A stretch of 64,000 bases of DNA from Achatina immaculata. Its lineage: Eukaryota > Mollusca > Gastropoda > Stylommatophora > Achatinidae. Both the position numbers and the translations under genes were made by a program. The notes beneath the pieces were generated by a model. It ran no database searches. It was not told the origin of the DNA and saw nothing but the letters and a program-made list of their open reading frames with translations. Numbering within the stretch: position 1 is the stretch's first letter; every line of letters starts with the position of its first letter. Positions 9,521 to 18,545 of the stretch are shown here, piece by piece. The stretch spans positions 1,192,471 to 1,256,470 of the forward strand of contig CM019710.1 in assembly GCA_009760885.1 (NCBI GenBank), written 5' to 3'.

Positions 9521-11090
9521 TAGCGTTTAAAAAACTGTCTTCTTCCTAAACCCAGGATTGATCTGTACAAGAAAAGCCTTGCATACTCTGCAGTACAGCT
9601 CTGGAACACCCTCCCCTACCATTTAAAAAATCCATTGGTAATACTTCATCCTTTAACTCAAACCTGTTTCATTATTTACTTCTTTGTAATTATATGCCTC
9701 CATAGAATAACCAGCACTCTCTCAACCCATGACATAGTTCGAAAAGTAACTTGTTAGATATTGTTAGAAATTATTTTAGTATTTGTTAAAACATATGCTA
9801 GAAGATCTGTATTTACAATGTATTTTTTTATATGTCTGTGTGTATGTGTGCGTGAGAGCGATTTTATTAGGATAATTACTTCTTATCTTTTACTTTGAAT
9901 GTAACGGTTTAATCTTACACTCTTTTGATATGCTTTTTCCTCATGTAATTTGTATACTTGTATTAAATCGACTGTGTGTGAAGAATGAAAGATGGAGTGA
10001 TGAAGGGCAGAATGTAAGACGGGCCTGCGTGCCCAATTCTTTCATTCATTCATTCATTTGCATGTCCCTTGCGGAACTTTGCCTCCCAAACAGCACTCCT
10101 GTAGGCCTCTCGGTTGTGAGCAAGATGGCCTGCTGCGTCCATTTGCAGATCGTAATCTTGCAGCCATCTTCGTTTTGGTCTTCCTCTTTTCCTTTTTCCA
10201 ATTATGTATCCTTCCAATACGGTCTTCTATAAATTATCATGAAGTTTAATGTGTCCCAAATACTTAAATTTTCTCTCTTTTATCCTCTTTACTAGCCAGC
10301 CTTCTTCAATATTAAGCTCTTGTAGTATAGATGTATTTGTTCTTTTTTGTGTCCATGATATTTGGAGAACTCTTCTGTAGCATTTACATTCAAAGGCATT
10401 TATGTGTTTCTCAGCTGTTTTGTTAAGTGTCCAGGTCTCACAGGCGTATGTTGCGATGGGAAAGATGCATGCCCTTAAAAATCTTATTTTTTGTAGTTCT
10501 GTCTGCTCCTCTCCACAGATTCTTTATTTATTTTACTTTCTGAAGAGCAATAGATGTCCTTCTTTTAATGTCCCTCATTATTAGCTAGCAGTGATCCAAG
10601 ATATTCAAAACTCTCCACTTTTTCAAATTTTTCCTCATTGATATATATTTCAGCTACTTTGTTTGTTTTGTCAGTTGTGATCAATTTAGTTTTCTTTGCG
10701 TTAAGATAGAGGTTCTGCTCTTCGCTGTTCTTACGGACTGACATAATTAGTTTTTCCATTCCTTTTTGTGTTGTGGACAGTAACACTGTGTCATCAGCAT
10801 ATCTAATCTCTGGTATTTCATAACCTCCAATTGTTATGGCATCATGATATTCTTTGTCTACATATTCTCTAACATTCCTCATTATATTTTCAGTATACAA
10901 GTTAAATAAGTAGGGTGACAATATGCACTCCTGACGGACCCCTTGTTTTATGTCAAACCAAGTTGTTGTTTCACCATTTATTCTTACTGCTGCTTGTTGG
11001 TCTAGATACAACAGTGATGTTAACTGTATCAAATGTGTCTGATACAATTTTTTACCCTTTAAAAATAAAGATTATTCACTCATTCATTCA
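9521..11090 (+). mobile_element. second copy of the LINE-B 3' end with nested LINE-C
   Basis: Sequence from 9521 (GCGTTTAAAAAACTGTCTTC) repeats 6510 onward, including the LINE-B 3' UTR, the LINE-C insertion at the same base and the same imperfect target repeat. The offset is about 3010 bp, falling by small deletions to about 2996. The left junction passes straight from the 45-bp array into LINE-B at a shared TAG, so this is a tandem duplication and not a fresh insertion. Confidence 0.9.
10043..11045 (-). pseudogene. LINE-C copy 2, RT fragment
   Basis: The frame at 10565-11047 reads GVRQECILSPYLFNLYTENI (motif B with Glu where Gly is normal) and IRYADDTVLLSTTQ (motif C), then LNAKKTKLITTDKTNK and FEYLGSLL. 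The downstream thumb and GRP tail region to 10043 is in broken frames. It is a duplicate of LINE-C copy 1, not an independent insertion: its position in the LINE-B UTR is identical. Confidence 0.88.
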
Positions 11091-12575
11091 TTCTATCACT
11101 GGACATTCTATCACGGTCACTGTAGAGCTTTTAACACATCGTCTGTCACTCGACTATGCGGCTACTGTAAACTTTCTACAACACCGTCTATCACTGGACA
11201 TGATGGTGACTGGAGAGATTCCAACACCCCGTCTTTCCCTAGACTAGACAGTGACAGTTGAGCCTGTAGCACACCATATATCACTGAACTTGACGATGCC
11301 GGTAGAGCTTCTGACACTTCGTCTATCACTAGAGTTAATGATGATTTTAGAGCTTCTGACACTCCGTCTATCACTGAACTTGACGGTGATTGTAGAGTTT
11401 CTACTGCCTCGTCTACCACTGGACTTGACAGTGTCTCTATAACTTCTAACACCTCCTCTTTCACTGAACGTGATGGTGAATTTAGAGATTCTAACACCCC
11501 GTGGTGAATTTAGAGATTCTAACACCCTGTCTATCACCGGATTCGACGGTGACTGTATAACTTCTAATACCCCGTCTATCTCTGGAATTGACGGTGACTG
11601 CAAATTTTCTAACAATCCGTATGTCACTGGACCTAACGGTGACTGTAGAACATATATCACTAGACTTGACGGTGACTTTAGATTTAGTAACACCCCATTT
11701 ATCACCAGACGTGATGGTGACTGTAAAGCTTCTACCACTCCGTCTGTCACTATACTTTACGGAGACTGTAGGTCTAATACAACTGTCTCTGAATAGATTT
11801 GACGGCAACTATAGAAATTCTAACCTCTCATCTATCACTCGACTTAAAGGTGACAGGAGAGCGTCTATCACTGGACGTGACGTTGACTGTATAGCGTATA
11901 ACACCCCGTCTATCACTCGACTTGCCGGTGGCGGTAGAGCTTGTAACACAACTTACATCACTCGACTTGACTGTGACTGTAGAGCTTCTAACACCCCGTC
12001 TATAACTCGACTTGACGGTGTCCTTAGAGATTCTATCACTCGACTTGAAGGTAACTGCAAAATTTCCAACACTCCGACTATCACTCGACTTAACAATGAC
12101 TATAAAGCTTCTAACACAACATCTATCTCTAGACCTGACGGGGACTGTAGAGCTTTTATCACTGGACTGGACGGTGACTATTGAGCTTAAAACACATCTT
12201 CTATCACTCGACTTGACGGTGAATGTAAAGCTTCTAACACATCCTCTATCACTCGACTTGACGGTGAATGTAGAGCTTCTAACACATCCTCTATCACTCG
12301 ACTTGACGGTGAGTGTAGAGATTCTAACACATCCTCTATCACTTGACTTGACGGTGAATGTAGAGCTTCTAACACATCCTCTATCACTCGACTTGACGGT
12401 GAGTGTAGAGATTCTAACTCCCAGAATATCAATGTAATTGACGGTGACTGTAGACCTTCTAACACCCCGTCTATCACTAGACTTGACGGTTACTTTAGAG
12501 CTTTTAATGCCACGTCTATCACTCGATTTGACTGTGAATGTACAACTTCTATCACTGGACTTGACGGTGACTAGA
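11091..12575. repeat. 45-bp minisatellite, array 2 (diverged)
   Basis: The same 45-bp family as array 1, but mostly older variants (CGACTTGACGGTGACTGTAG + AGCTTCTAACA types). Only one or two units match the homogeneous GTTAATGATGATTTTAGAGC type that fills array 1. A more regular block lies at 12185-12420. About 33 units. Adjacent units differ by several substitutions and by indels that change frame. Confidence 0.93.
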
Positions 12576-12662
12576 GTATCTCGTCTATAGTTCTCGCGTA
12601 CCATAGCAACGTAGTCGGGGTTGTTTGTGTGATGCTCCAGACATTCTGTACGTCGTCGTGTA

Positions 12663-12891
12663 GACTTAAACTGTGTACTGTCCACCTTTGACTTTTTTGG
12701 AGGAAGACTGATGTTTTGTAGACTTAAACTGTGTACTGTCCACCTTTGACTTTTTTGGAGGAAGACTGATGTTTTGTAGACTTAAACTGTGTACTGTCCA
12801 CCTTTGACTTTTTTGGAGGAAGACTGATGTTTTGTAGACTTAAACTGTGTACTGTCCACCTTTGACTTTTTTGGAGGAAGATTGATGTTAC
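12663..12891. repeat. 58-bp tandem repeat, four copies
   Basis: GACTTAAACTGTGTACTGTC begins at 12663, 12721, 12779 and 12837, exactly 58 bp apart and nearly identical. The last unit runs into the first recognisable codons of the Tx1-like LINE. Confidence 0.95.
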
Positions 12892-13237
12892 AAACACAGA
12901 AAGCAAACCCAGATAAAGCATCACAGCGTCTTATTCTAGAGAGTATTATACAAGAACACTCGCTGATAGACACATACAGAGGCTTAACACCCGCCGGCAG
13001 AGAATACGCACACGAAGATAAAACAAACCTACAAGACAAACGCTCGCAGAGGTCAGATAGAATATGCGCGTCCAGAAATTACTTAATTAACAAAACAAAA
13101 GATATCGACAGCACCTTAAATTTCACAGACCACAAAGCAGTACTCACTGAAGTACCACATCCACCACTACCACCATCACTACAAATATCAGAAGATTCCC
13201 CCCCCCACCCCCCATTGGAGTTTTAACAGTAACTTAC
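12892..13237 (+). pseudogene. LINE-T endonuclease C-terminal part
   Basis: The frame reads SLIDTYRGLTPAGREYAHED, then QRSDRICASRNYLINKTKDI and NFTDHKAVLTEV. This is the end of an exonuclease/endonuclease/phosphatase domain of L1/Tx1 style, with the DHKAV motif standing where the catalytic SDH normally is. A C-rich frameshift at about 13200 moves to WSFNSNLLNKL, which continues after the next insertion as QYVTYISQIMEDYYV at 14474. Confidence 0.75.
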
Positions 13238-13249
13238 TGAACAAACTGC

Positions 13250-13272
13250 GGACGGTGGCCATGGAAGTCGGA

Positions 13273-13308
<36 letters not shown>

Positions 13309-13316
13309 TCAACCAG
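13250..13316 (+). rRNA. 28S rRNA-derived fragment (not a functional gene)
   Basis: CCATGGAAGTCGGAACCCGC followed by TAAGGAGTGTGTAACAACTC and ACCTGCCGAATCAAC is a highly conserved stretch of eukaryotic large-subunit rRNA. The match stops at about 13316, where rRNA would continue CCCTGAAAATGG but here reads GCCTAACGCTGC. No other rRNA sequence is seen around it, so it is a captured piece at the head of the retroposon and not part of an rDNA unit. Confidence 0.88.
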
Positions 13317-13324
13317 GCCTAACG

Positions 13325-13935
13325 CTGCTGGCGAGATTCTTCGGCTGCCGTGCGTGGAGTGGGGCTCCTCCTGACAGTGAAGAAAGGTGCGAATATGCTT
13401 GCCGTGCAGTGCCACCGTGGAAAAGGTGAAAGAAAGGATTAAGTGAAGAAAGGATTAAGTGAAGTAATCAGAAGTCTCGAGGTCAGGACTGCTCAAATCA
13501 CTGCACATCTGCTCTGGAGGCCGGCCACGTTCTATGTGCACCCATACCGGGGTGGATTGCCTCAACCGGCTTAACCCAGTGGTTAAACAGACACTGCTGG
13601 CGAGATTCTTCGTCTGCTGCGCGTGGGGTGAAACTCCTCCCGGCCAATGAAGAAAATGCAATTAGGGTTGGCGTGTGGTGCCGCTGTAAAAAGGTGATGG
13701 AAAAGATAAAGTGAAGATTAATCGGTATGTCCAGTAGTCTCGAGACGAGAGCTACTCATACCATGGCACCTCTGCTCTAGAAGCTGGCCACGTCGGATAT
13801 ATACCAATACTGGTGAAATATGCCTAAACCGGCTTAACCCAGGGATGAAACTTGATGGCTACTCATTTCATTGTACCTCCGCTCTAGAAGTCGAAAACAT
13901 CCTAAACGCGCCCATACTAGGATAATATGGCTAAA
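13325..13935 (+). repeat. about 265-bp internal repeats of the 28S-headed element
   Basis: CTGCTGGCGAGATTCTTCG begins at 13325 and 13594, and ACCGGCTTAACCCA at 13565 and 13828, giving two diverged units plus a partial third ending near 13940. The 5'-truncated second copy begins inside the last unit. Confidence 0.75.
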
Positions 13936-14475
13936 CCGGCTCAACGCAGGGGTGAAATTTACTAGTGGCGAGGATTCATCCTCCTGGACAAAAGCTAAAT
14001 CTTGGTCACAACTAGAAAGGATAGCGGCCACGACCACAAAATGCTGAAGTCGGAGACACTGGGCCAGTGCAGGCTAGATAGGCAACCACCTCTCACCCGA
14101 CGGGGATGTATGCGTATCCTAATCACGCTGAGGTTTTCCGGTGAGAAAATCCAACGCTGGACCAGATGGGTAACCATCTCTAACCCGGTGGGGATATATG
14201 AAACACGTCGAGGTTTTCCGGTGAGAACGTCCAACTCTAGACTAAACTAGTGCAATGAAAACCACAGTGTCACGCAATCCCGCTTCTGAGACCCACCGGC
14301 AATACAGGCCCAAGCCCCGCGATACTCTGAACCTCTTGTGGTTCTCTCGGGGACCTCTTGTGGCTCAGGAGGACCACATGACCAACCAAGGACCACAGGA
14401 GTAAATTCAGTAGGATCACGGGGTGGTCTCGGTGGTAGAAGCGAACGAGGAGGAAGAAGAAGATGAACAACCTGC

Positions 14476-14750
14476 AATACGTAACTTATATATCACAGAT
14501 TATGGAAGACTACTACGTCCAAGATGTCCAGACAACAGTCTAGCGGAATATTGGATCCTGCGGAAAAAAACAATAAGAGAATGAACACAAACATTAGCTA
14601 CAGACAGTCAAGGAAAGAAGAAGCCATACTGGAAGAAGCTATGGAACTAACAAAACAAATAGATGGCAACGCCCCACACAGCCATGAGCTGGAAAACAAC
14701 TAGAACAGCACAGACAGCATAAGTACTAAGGCGCAATACTCAGCACAAAA
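14476..14750 (+). pseudogene. LINE-T segment between endonuclease and RT
   Basis: One frame reads KNNKRMNTNISYRQSRKEEA and then ILEEAMELTKQIDGNAPHSH, the charged coiled-coil-like linker found before the RT in L1/Tx1-type ORF2. Stops and frame changes occur before and after. It runs into a 56-bp tandem array. Confidence 0.55.
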
Positions 14751-14754
14751 CTAT

Positions 14755-15165
14755 AGTCCGTGACACACGACCCTAAGTTGACATTTATTTAGCAATATAA
14801 CAAAGCCACAGTCCGTGACACAAGAACCCTAAGTAGACATTTATTTAGCAATATAACAAAGCCACAGTCCGTGACACAAGAAGCTCTAAGTAGACATTTA
14901 TTTAGCAATAGAACAAAGCCACAGTCCGTGACGCAAGAACCCTATGTAGACATTATTTAGCAATAGAACAAAGCCACAGTCCATGACACAAGAAGCTCTA
15001 AATAGACATTTATTTAGCAATAGAACAAAGCCACAGTCCGTGACATAAGAAACCCTATGTAGACATTATTTAGCAGTAGAACAAAGCCACAGTCCGTGAC
15101 ATAAGAAACCCTATGTAGACATTATTTAGCAGTAAAACAAAGCCACACAAGAAAACCTAAGAAGA
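14755..15165. repeat. 56-bp tandem repeat, about 7-8 copies
   Basis: GCCACAGTCCGTGACA recurs at about 14805, 14861, 14918, 14973, 15029 and beyond (spacing 55-57), with TAGACATTTATTTAGCAATA between. Copies are 85-95 percent alike by eye. Occurs where LINE-T should encode the first part of its RT. Confidence 0.93.
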
Positions 15166-15257
15166 CAGTATCTAGCAGTAGCATAAAACATAAAACGCAA
15201 CAACCAAATAAACAGAATTATAGATAGTCAGGGACAGGAACACAGAGAACAGTAAAA

Positions 15258-16262
15258 CTAACTTTGTAGCAACTCTTTCCCCACTTCTGTACGTACTAAC
15301 TTTGTAGCAACTCTTTCCCCACTTCAGTACGTACTACATTTGTAGCAACTCTTTCCCCACAATTGTACGTACTAACTTTGGAGCAACTCTTTCCCTACTA
15401 CTGTAAGTACTAACTTTGGAGCAACTCTTTCCCCACAACTGTACGTACTAACTTTGGAGCAACTCTTTCCCCACTACTGTACGTACTAACTTTGTAGCAA
15501 GTCTTTCCCCACAACTGTACGTACCAATTTTGGAGCAACTCTTTCCCCACTACTGTACATAATAACTTTGTAGCTACTCTTTCCCCACAACTGTACGTAC
15601 TTAATTTTGGAGCAACTCTTTCCCCACAATTGTACGTACTTAATTTTGGAGCCACTCTTTCCCCACAACTGTACGTACTTAATTTTGGAGCAACTCTTTC
15701 CCCACAATTGTACGTACTTAAATTTGGAGCAACTCTTTCCCTACTACTGTACGTACTAACTTTGGAGCAACTCTTTCCCCACTACTGTACGTACTAACTT
15801 TGGAGCAACTCGTTCCCTACTACTATACGTACTAACTTTGGAGCAACTCTTCTCCCCACTAATGTACGTACTAACTTTGGAGCAACTCCTTCCCTACTAC
15901 TGTACGTACTAACTTTGGAGCAACTCTTTCCCCACTACTGTACGTACTAACTTTGGAGCAACTCTTTCCCTACTACTGTACGTACTAACTTTGGAGCAAC
16001 TCTTTCCCTACTACTCTACGTACTACCTTTGGAGCAACTCTTTCCCCACTACTGTACGTATTAACCTTGGAGCAACTCTTTCCCTACTACTGTACGTACT
16101 AACTTTGGAGCAACTCTTTCCCTACTACTGTACGTACTAACTTTGGAGCAACTCTTTCCCTACTACTGTACGTACTAACTTTGTAGCTACACTTTCCCCA
16201 CTACTGTACGTACTAACTTTGGAGCAACTCTTTCCCCACAACTGTGCGTACTTAATGTGGAG
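15258..16262. repeat. 38-bp minisatellite, about 26 copies
   Basis: The unit TACTAACTTTGGAGCAACTC + TTTCCCTACTACTGTACG repeats every 38-39 bp. Variants differ in CCCAC versus CCTAC and in a TTAATTTTGG form concentrated at 15600-15720. Each unit contains GTACGTAC. Confidence 0.95.
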
Positions 16263-16264
16263 CC

Positions 16265-16428
16265 ACTCTTGGAAAAGATCAGACATGACAACCTCATCAG
16301 GGGAACTTTCATCCCTGGGGCAGGTGAGAAGAAGATGATTGCTTACGCGGACAACATGATTTTCTTTCCTACAAACATCTCCTCAACAAGATAAAGTGTA
16401 GGCAACTTCAAACAATTTGGAGAAGTCC
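16265..16428 (+). pseudogene. LINE-T RT palm fragment
   Basis: The frame reads LLEKIRHDNLIRGTFIPG and KKMIAYADNMIFFPTNI. AYADN sits where the YADD box of the reverse transcriptase (motif C) should be, with the second Asp changed to Asn. The frame then reads SVGNFKQFGEVRGA, interrupted at 16436 by the second 28S-element copy, and resumes at 17134 as KINIKKSQIMGSGK. Confidence 0.8.
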
Positions 16429-16436
16429 GCGGAGCC

Positions 16437-17125
16437 TTCTTCTTCTTCTTCGTTCGCTGCTACCACCAAGACCGCCCTGTGATCCTACTGAATTTACTCC
16501 TGTGGTCCCCGATAGGTCTTATGGTCCCCGATAGGTCCTGTGGTCCCCGAAAGGACCACACGAGATCCCCGAGAGGACCACAAGAGGTTCAGAGTATCGT
16601 CGGGCTTGAGACTGTATTCTCGGTGGGTCTCAGAAGCGGGATTGCGTGACACCGTGGTTTTCGTTGCACCAGTTTAATTTAGAGTTGGACTTTCTCACCG
16701 AAAAACCTCGACATGTTTTGGATATCCGTATATCCCTGCTGGATGAAAGGTGGTTGCCAATCTAGTCCAGCGTTGGACTTTCTCACCGGAAAACCTCAGC
16801 GTGATTAGAATACGCATACATCCCCGCCGGGTGAGAGGTGGTTGCCTATCGAGACTGCCCTGGTCCTGTGTCTCCAACTTCAGCATTTTGTGGTCGTGGC
16901 CGCTACCCTTCCTAGTTGTGACCAGGACGGAGCTTTTGTTGAGGAGGACGAATCCTCACCAATAGCGAGTTTCACCCCTGGGTTGAGACGGTTTAGGCAT
17001 ATTATCCCAGTATGGGGGTGTTTAGGACGTGACCGATCTCTAGAGAGGAGGTACCGTGACATGAGTAGCCATCAAGTTTTATCCCTGGTGTAAGCAGGTT
17101 TAGGCCCACCTCCTTAGATCCTTCA
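16437..17125 (-). mobile_element. 28S-headed retroposon, truncated inverted copy
   Basis: A 689-bp minus-strand insertion flanked by the perfect 8-bp repeat GCGGAGCC (16429-16436 and 17126-17133). Its sequence matches 13830-14463 in reverse at roughly 85 percent by eye, ending in a run of GAA triplets (read on plus as TTCTTCTTCTTCTTC at 16437). It lacks the 28S head and the first repeats, i.e. it is 5'-truncated, and has about 19 bases of unrelated sequence at its 5' end. Removing it rejoins the LINE-T frame as FGEVRGAKINIKK. Confidence 0.85.
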
Positions 17126-17133
17126 GCGGAGCC

Positions 17134-17456
17134 AAAATAAACATCAAAAAGTCCCAGATCATGGGCTCAGGGAAATGATACAATAAGTCAGATTTCCCTT
17201 TCGACTTAACACATGTCAACAACATGATTATATATGGAATACTCTACACAGCAATACCATCACAAACAAACAAAACGCGGTAGAAAAACATAACAGATAC
17301 AGATAAAAACAGAGTAGAATCATAAAAATATAAAACAACATTTTTCGGTAGACGTGTAATAGTCAACATCTTTGTTACACCTAAACTGATCTACACATAA
17401 AACATCTTCCCCGTGCCCCCAACAAATTAGTCAGGAATTTCATTCTTAAGAACACC
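17134..17456 (+). pseudogene. LINE-T RT palm to thumb
   Basis: The frame gives AKINIKKSQIMGSGK and later GRRVIVNIFVTPKLIYT followed by NIFPVPPTN. These match the L1/Tx1 pattern of a GAK-N--KS motif, a GK--ViN---PKL-Y motif and the F-PP segment. Several stops are present. The sequence is cut at 17456 by the LINE-D target site. Confidence 0.7.
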
Positions 17457-17469
17457 TACATAACATCCA

Positions 17470-18445
17470 TCTATACTAGCAGCAAGAAGCAGCAGTTCGA
17501 GTTGAAAATAGAACTGGAAAATATCAACCTATAAAACAAGGGATGCGACAAGGATGTGTACTATCTCCAGACCTTTTTTCGCTGTACAGCGAGAATATTC
17601 TAAGAACAATCATCACAGAACCAGGCATAAAAATTGGAGGATACAATATTAACAACCTTTGGTATGCTGACGACACAGTACTGATAGCGGAGAACCAACA
17701 AGACCTGCAAAATCTCTTGGATAAAGTCGCCAAAGAAAGTGAACAGAAAGGCCTTACTTTGAACATAAAAAAGACAGAGACTACGGTTATATCTAAGAAA
17801 CAGAATCCACCAACATGCAGTATTCAGTTAAACGGAACTATTTTAAAGCAGGTGCAGAAATTCAAATACCTTGGAGCAGTAATAACTTCAGATGGGAAAT
17901 GCAGAACAGAAATTAGGAACAGAATAGACCAAGCGAAGACTGCATTTCAGAGAATGAAAAACATATTATCCAACACATCCTTATCAATGAATGTTAGAAA
18001 ACGAGTCCTAAAATGCTATATTGAACCTATCTTGTTATATGGAAGTGAATCATGGACAATAGGCAAGTCTGCACAAAAACCATTGGAAGCAGCAGAAATG
18101 TGGTTTATTAGAAGAATGTTGCGAATCCCCTGGACAGCAAAAATAACTAATGAAGAATGTATGAGAAGAGCTGGAGAGACAAAAAACTATGTCAAAAAGA
18201 TAAGAGAGAGACAATGTACTTTCTTAGGACATGCAATGAGAAGAGGGGGCATTGACAATATTATAACAACAGGAAAAATAGAGGGAAGAAGATCAAGAGG
18301 AAGACCAAGAGAAATGATACTGGACAGTCTGACGGGATGAAGTGAGAGGAGATCACCACCTGAATTGATGGCCTGCATGAAGGATCGGATACTGTGGAGA
18401 AGCATAATAGCCAACGCCAGTGGGCACGGCACCTGTGGATGATGA
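17470..18445 (+). mobile_element. LINE-D, 5'-truncated LINE inside LINE-T
   Basis: A 976-bp insertion with a perfect 13-bp target duplication, TACATAACATCCA, at 17457-17469 and 18446-18458. The tail is a short GAT repeat. LINE-T sequence resumes directly after it. A shorter copy lies at 43603-44141, duplicated at 59628-60166. Confidence 0.92.
17482..18439 (+). pseudogene. LINE-D ORF2 reverse transcriptase, C-terminal half
   Basis: The frame reads EAAVRVENRTGKYQPIKQGM, RQGCVLSPDLFSLYSENIL (motif B) and NNLWYADDTVLIAENQQ (motif C, YADD intact). Thumb and tail follow: KFKYLGAVITSDGKC, KRVLKCYIEPILLYGSESWT, FIRRMLRIPWTAKITNEECM, FLGHAMRRGG and RRSRGRPREMI. A single TGA at 18338-18340 replaces the Trp codon seen in the 43.6-kb copy (LTGWCERRS). 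Otherwise it is open for about 300 codons, so this insertion is fairly young. Motif A and the endonuclease are lost by truncation. Confidence 0.92.
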
Positions 18446-18458
18446 TACATAACATCCA

Positions 18459-18543
18459 GCAAATATCACTGATACAAGACAAGAAATGAGGTGGCATCAC
18501 ACTTCAAGACATCAGAACAAAAATACAGGCATTGAGAATGAGA
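18459..18543 (+). pseudogene. LINE-T C-terminal domain fragment
   Basis: The frame reads GGITLQDIRTKIQALRMRY after a stop, matching the GG-GLPDI--K--A-R--Y motif of L1/Tx1 ORF2. It ends at the Tigger-like insertion and appears to resume at about 20011 as IGTTIKEPQ. Confidence 0.65.
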
Positions 18544-18545
18544 TA

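Larger units (their letters stand above)
13250..14463 (+). mobile_element. 28S rRNA-headed retroposon, long copy
   Basis: A 1214-bp insertion flanked by a 12-bp direct repeat with one mismatch: TGAACAAACTGC (13238-13249) and TGAACAACCTGC (14464-14475). Its first 67 bases are 28S rRNA sequence. A body with about 265-bp internal repeats (13325-13935) and a unique 3' half follow, and it ends in GAGGAAGAAGAAG, a GAA-type tail. It contains no credible protein gene. An inverted, 5'-truncated second copy lies at 16437-17125. Head, tail and target duplication point to copying by a LINE enzyme. Confidence 0.8.

Noticed and set aside
8228..9530. 370-, 222-, 197- and 356-codon frames in the 45-bp array
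   Set aside because: The period is a multiple of three, so several frames are open at once; no frame is conserved in array 2 and indels change frame.
11828..12685. 285-codon minus frame rich in VKSSDRR repeats
   Set aside because: The same 45-bp period explains it. It merely resembles a repeat protein; the opposite strand is also open.
13250..13316. Part of a genuine rDNA unit
   Set aside because: Only about 67 bp match, with LINE sequence on one side and unrelated repeat on the other.
13250..17125. A single foldback transposon with 0.65-kb inverted arms
   Set aside because: Each arm has its own, different target repeat (12 bp and 8 bp) within the LINE frame, so they are two separate insertions in opposite orientation.
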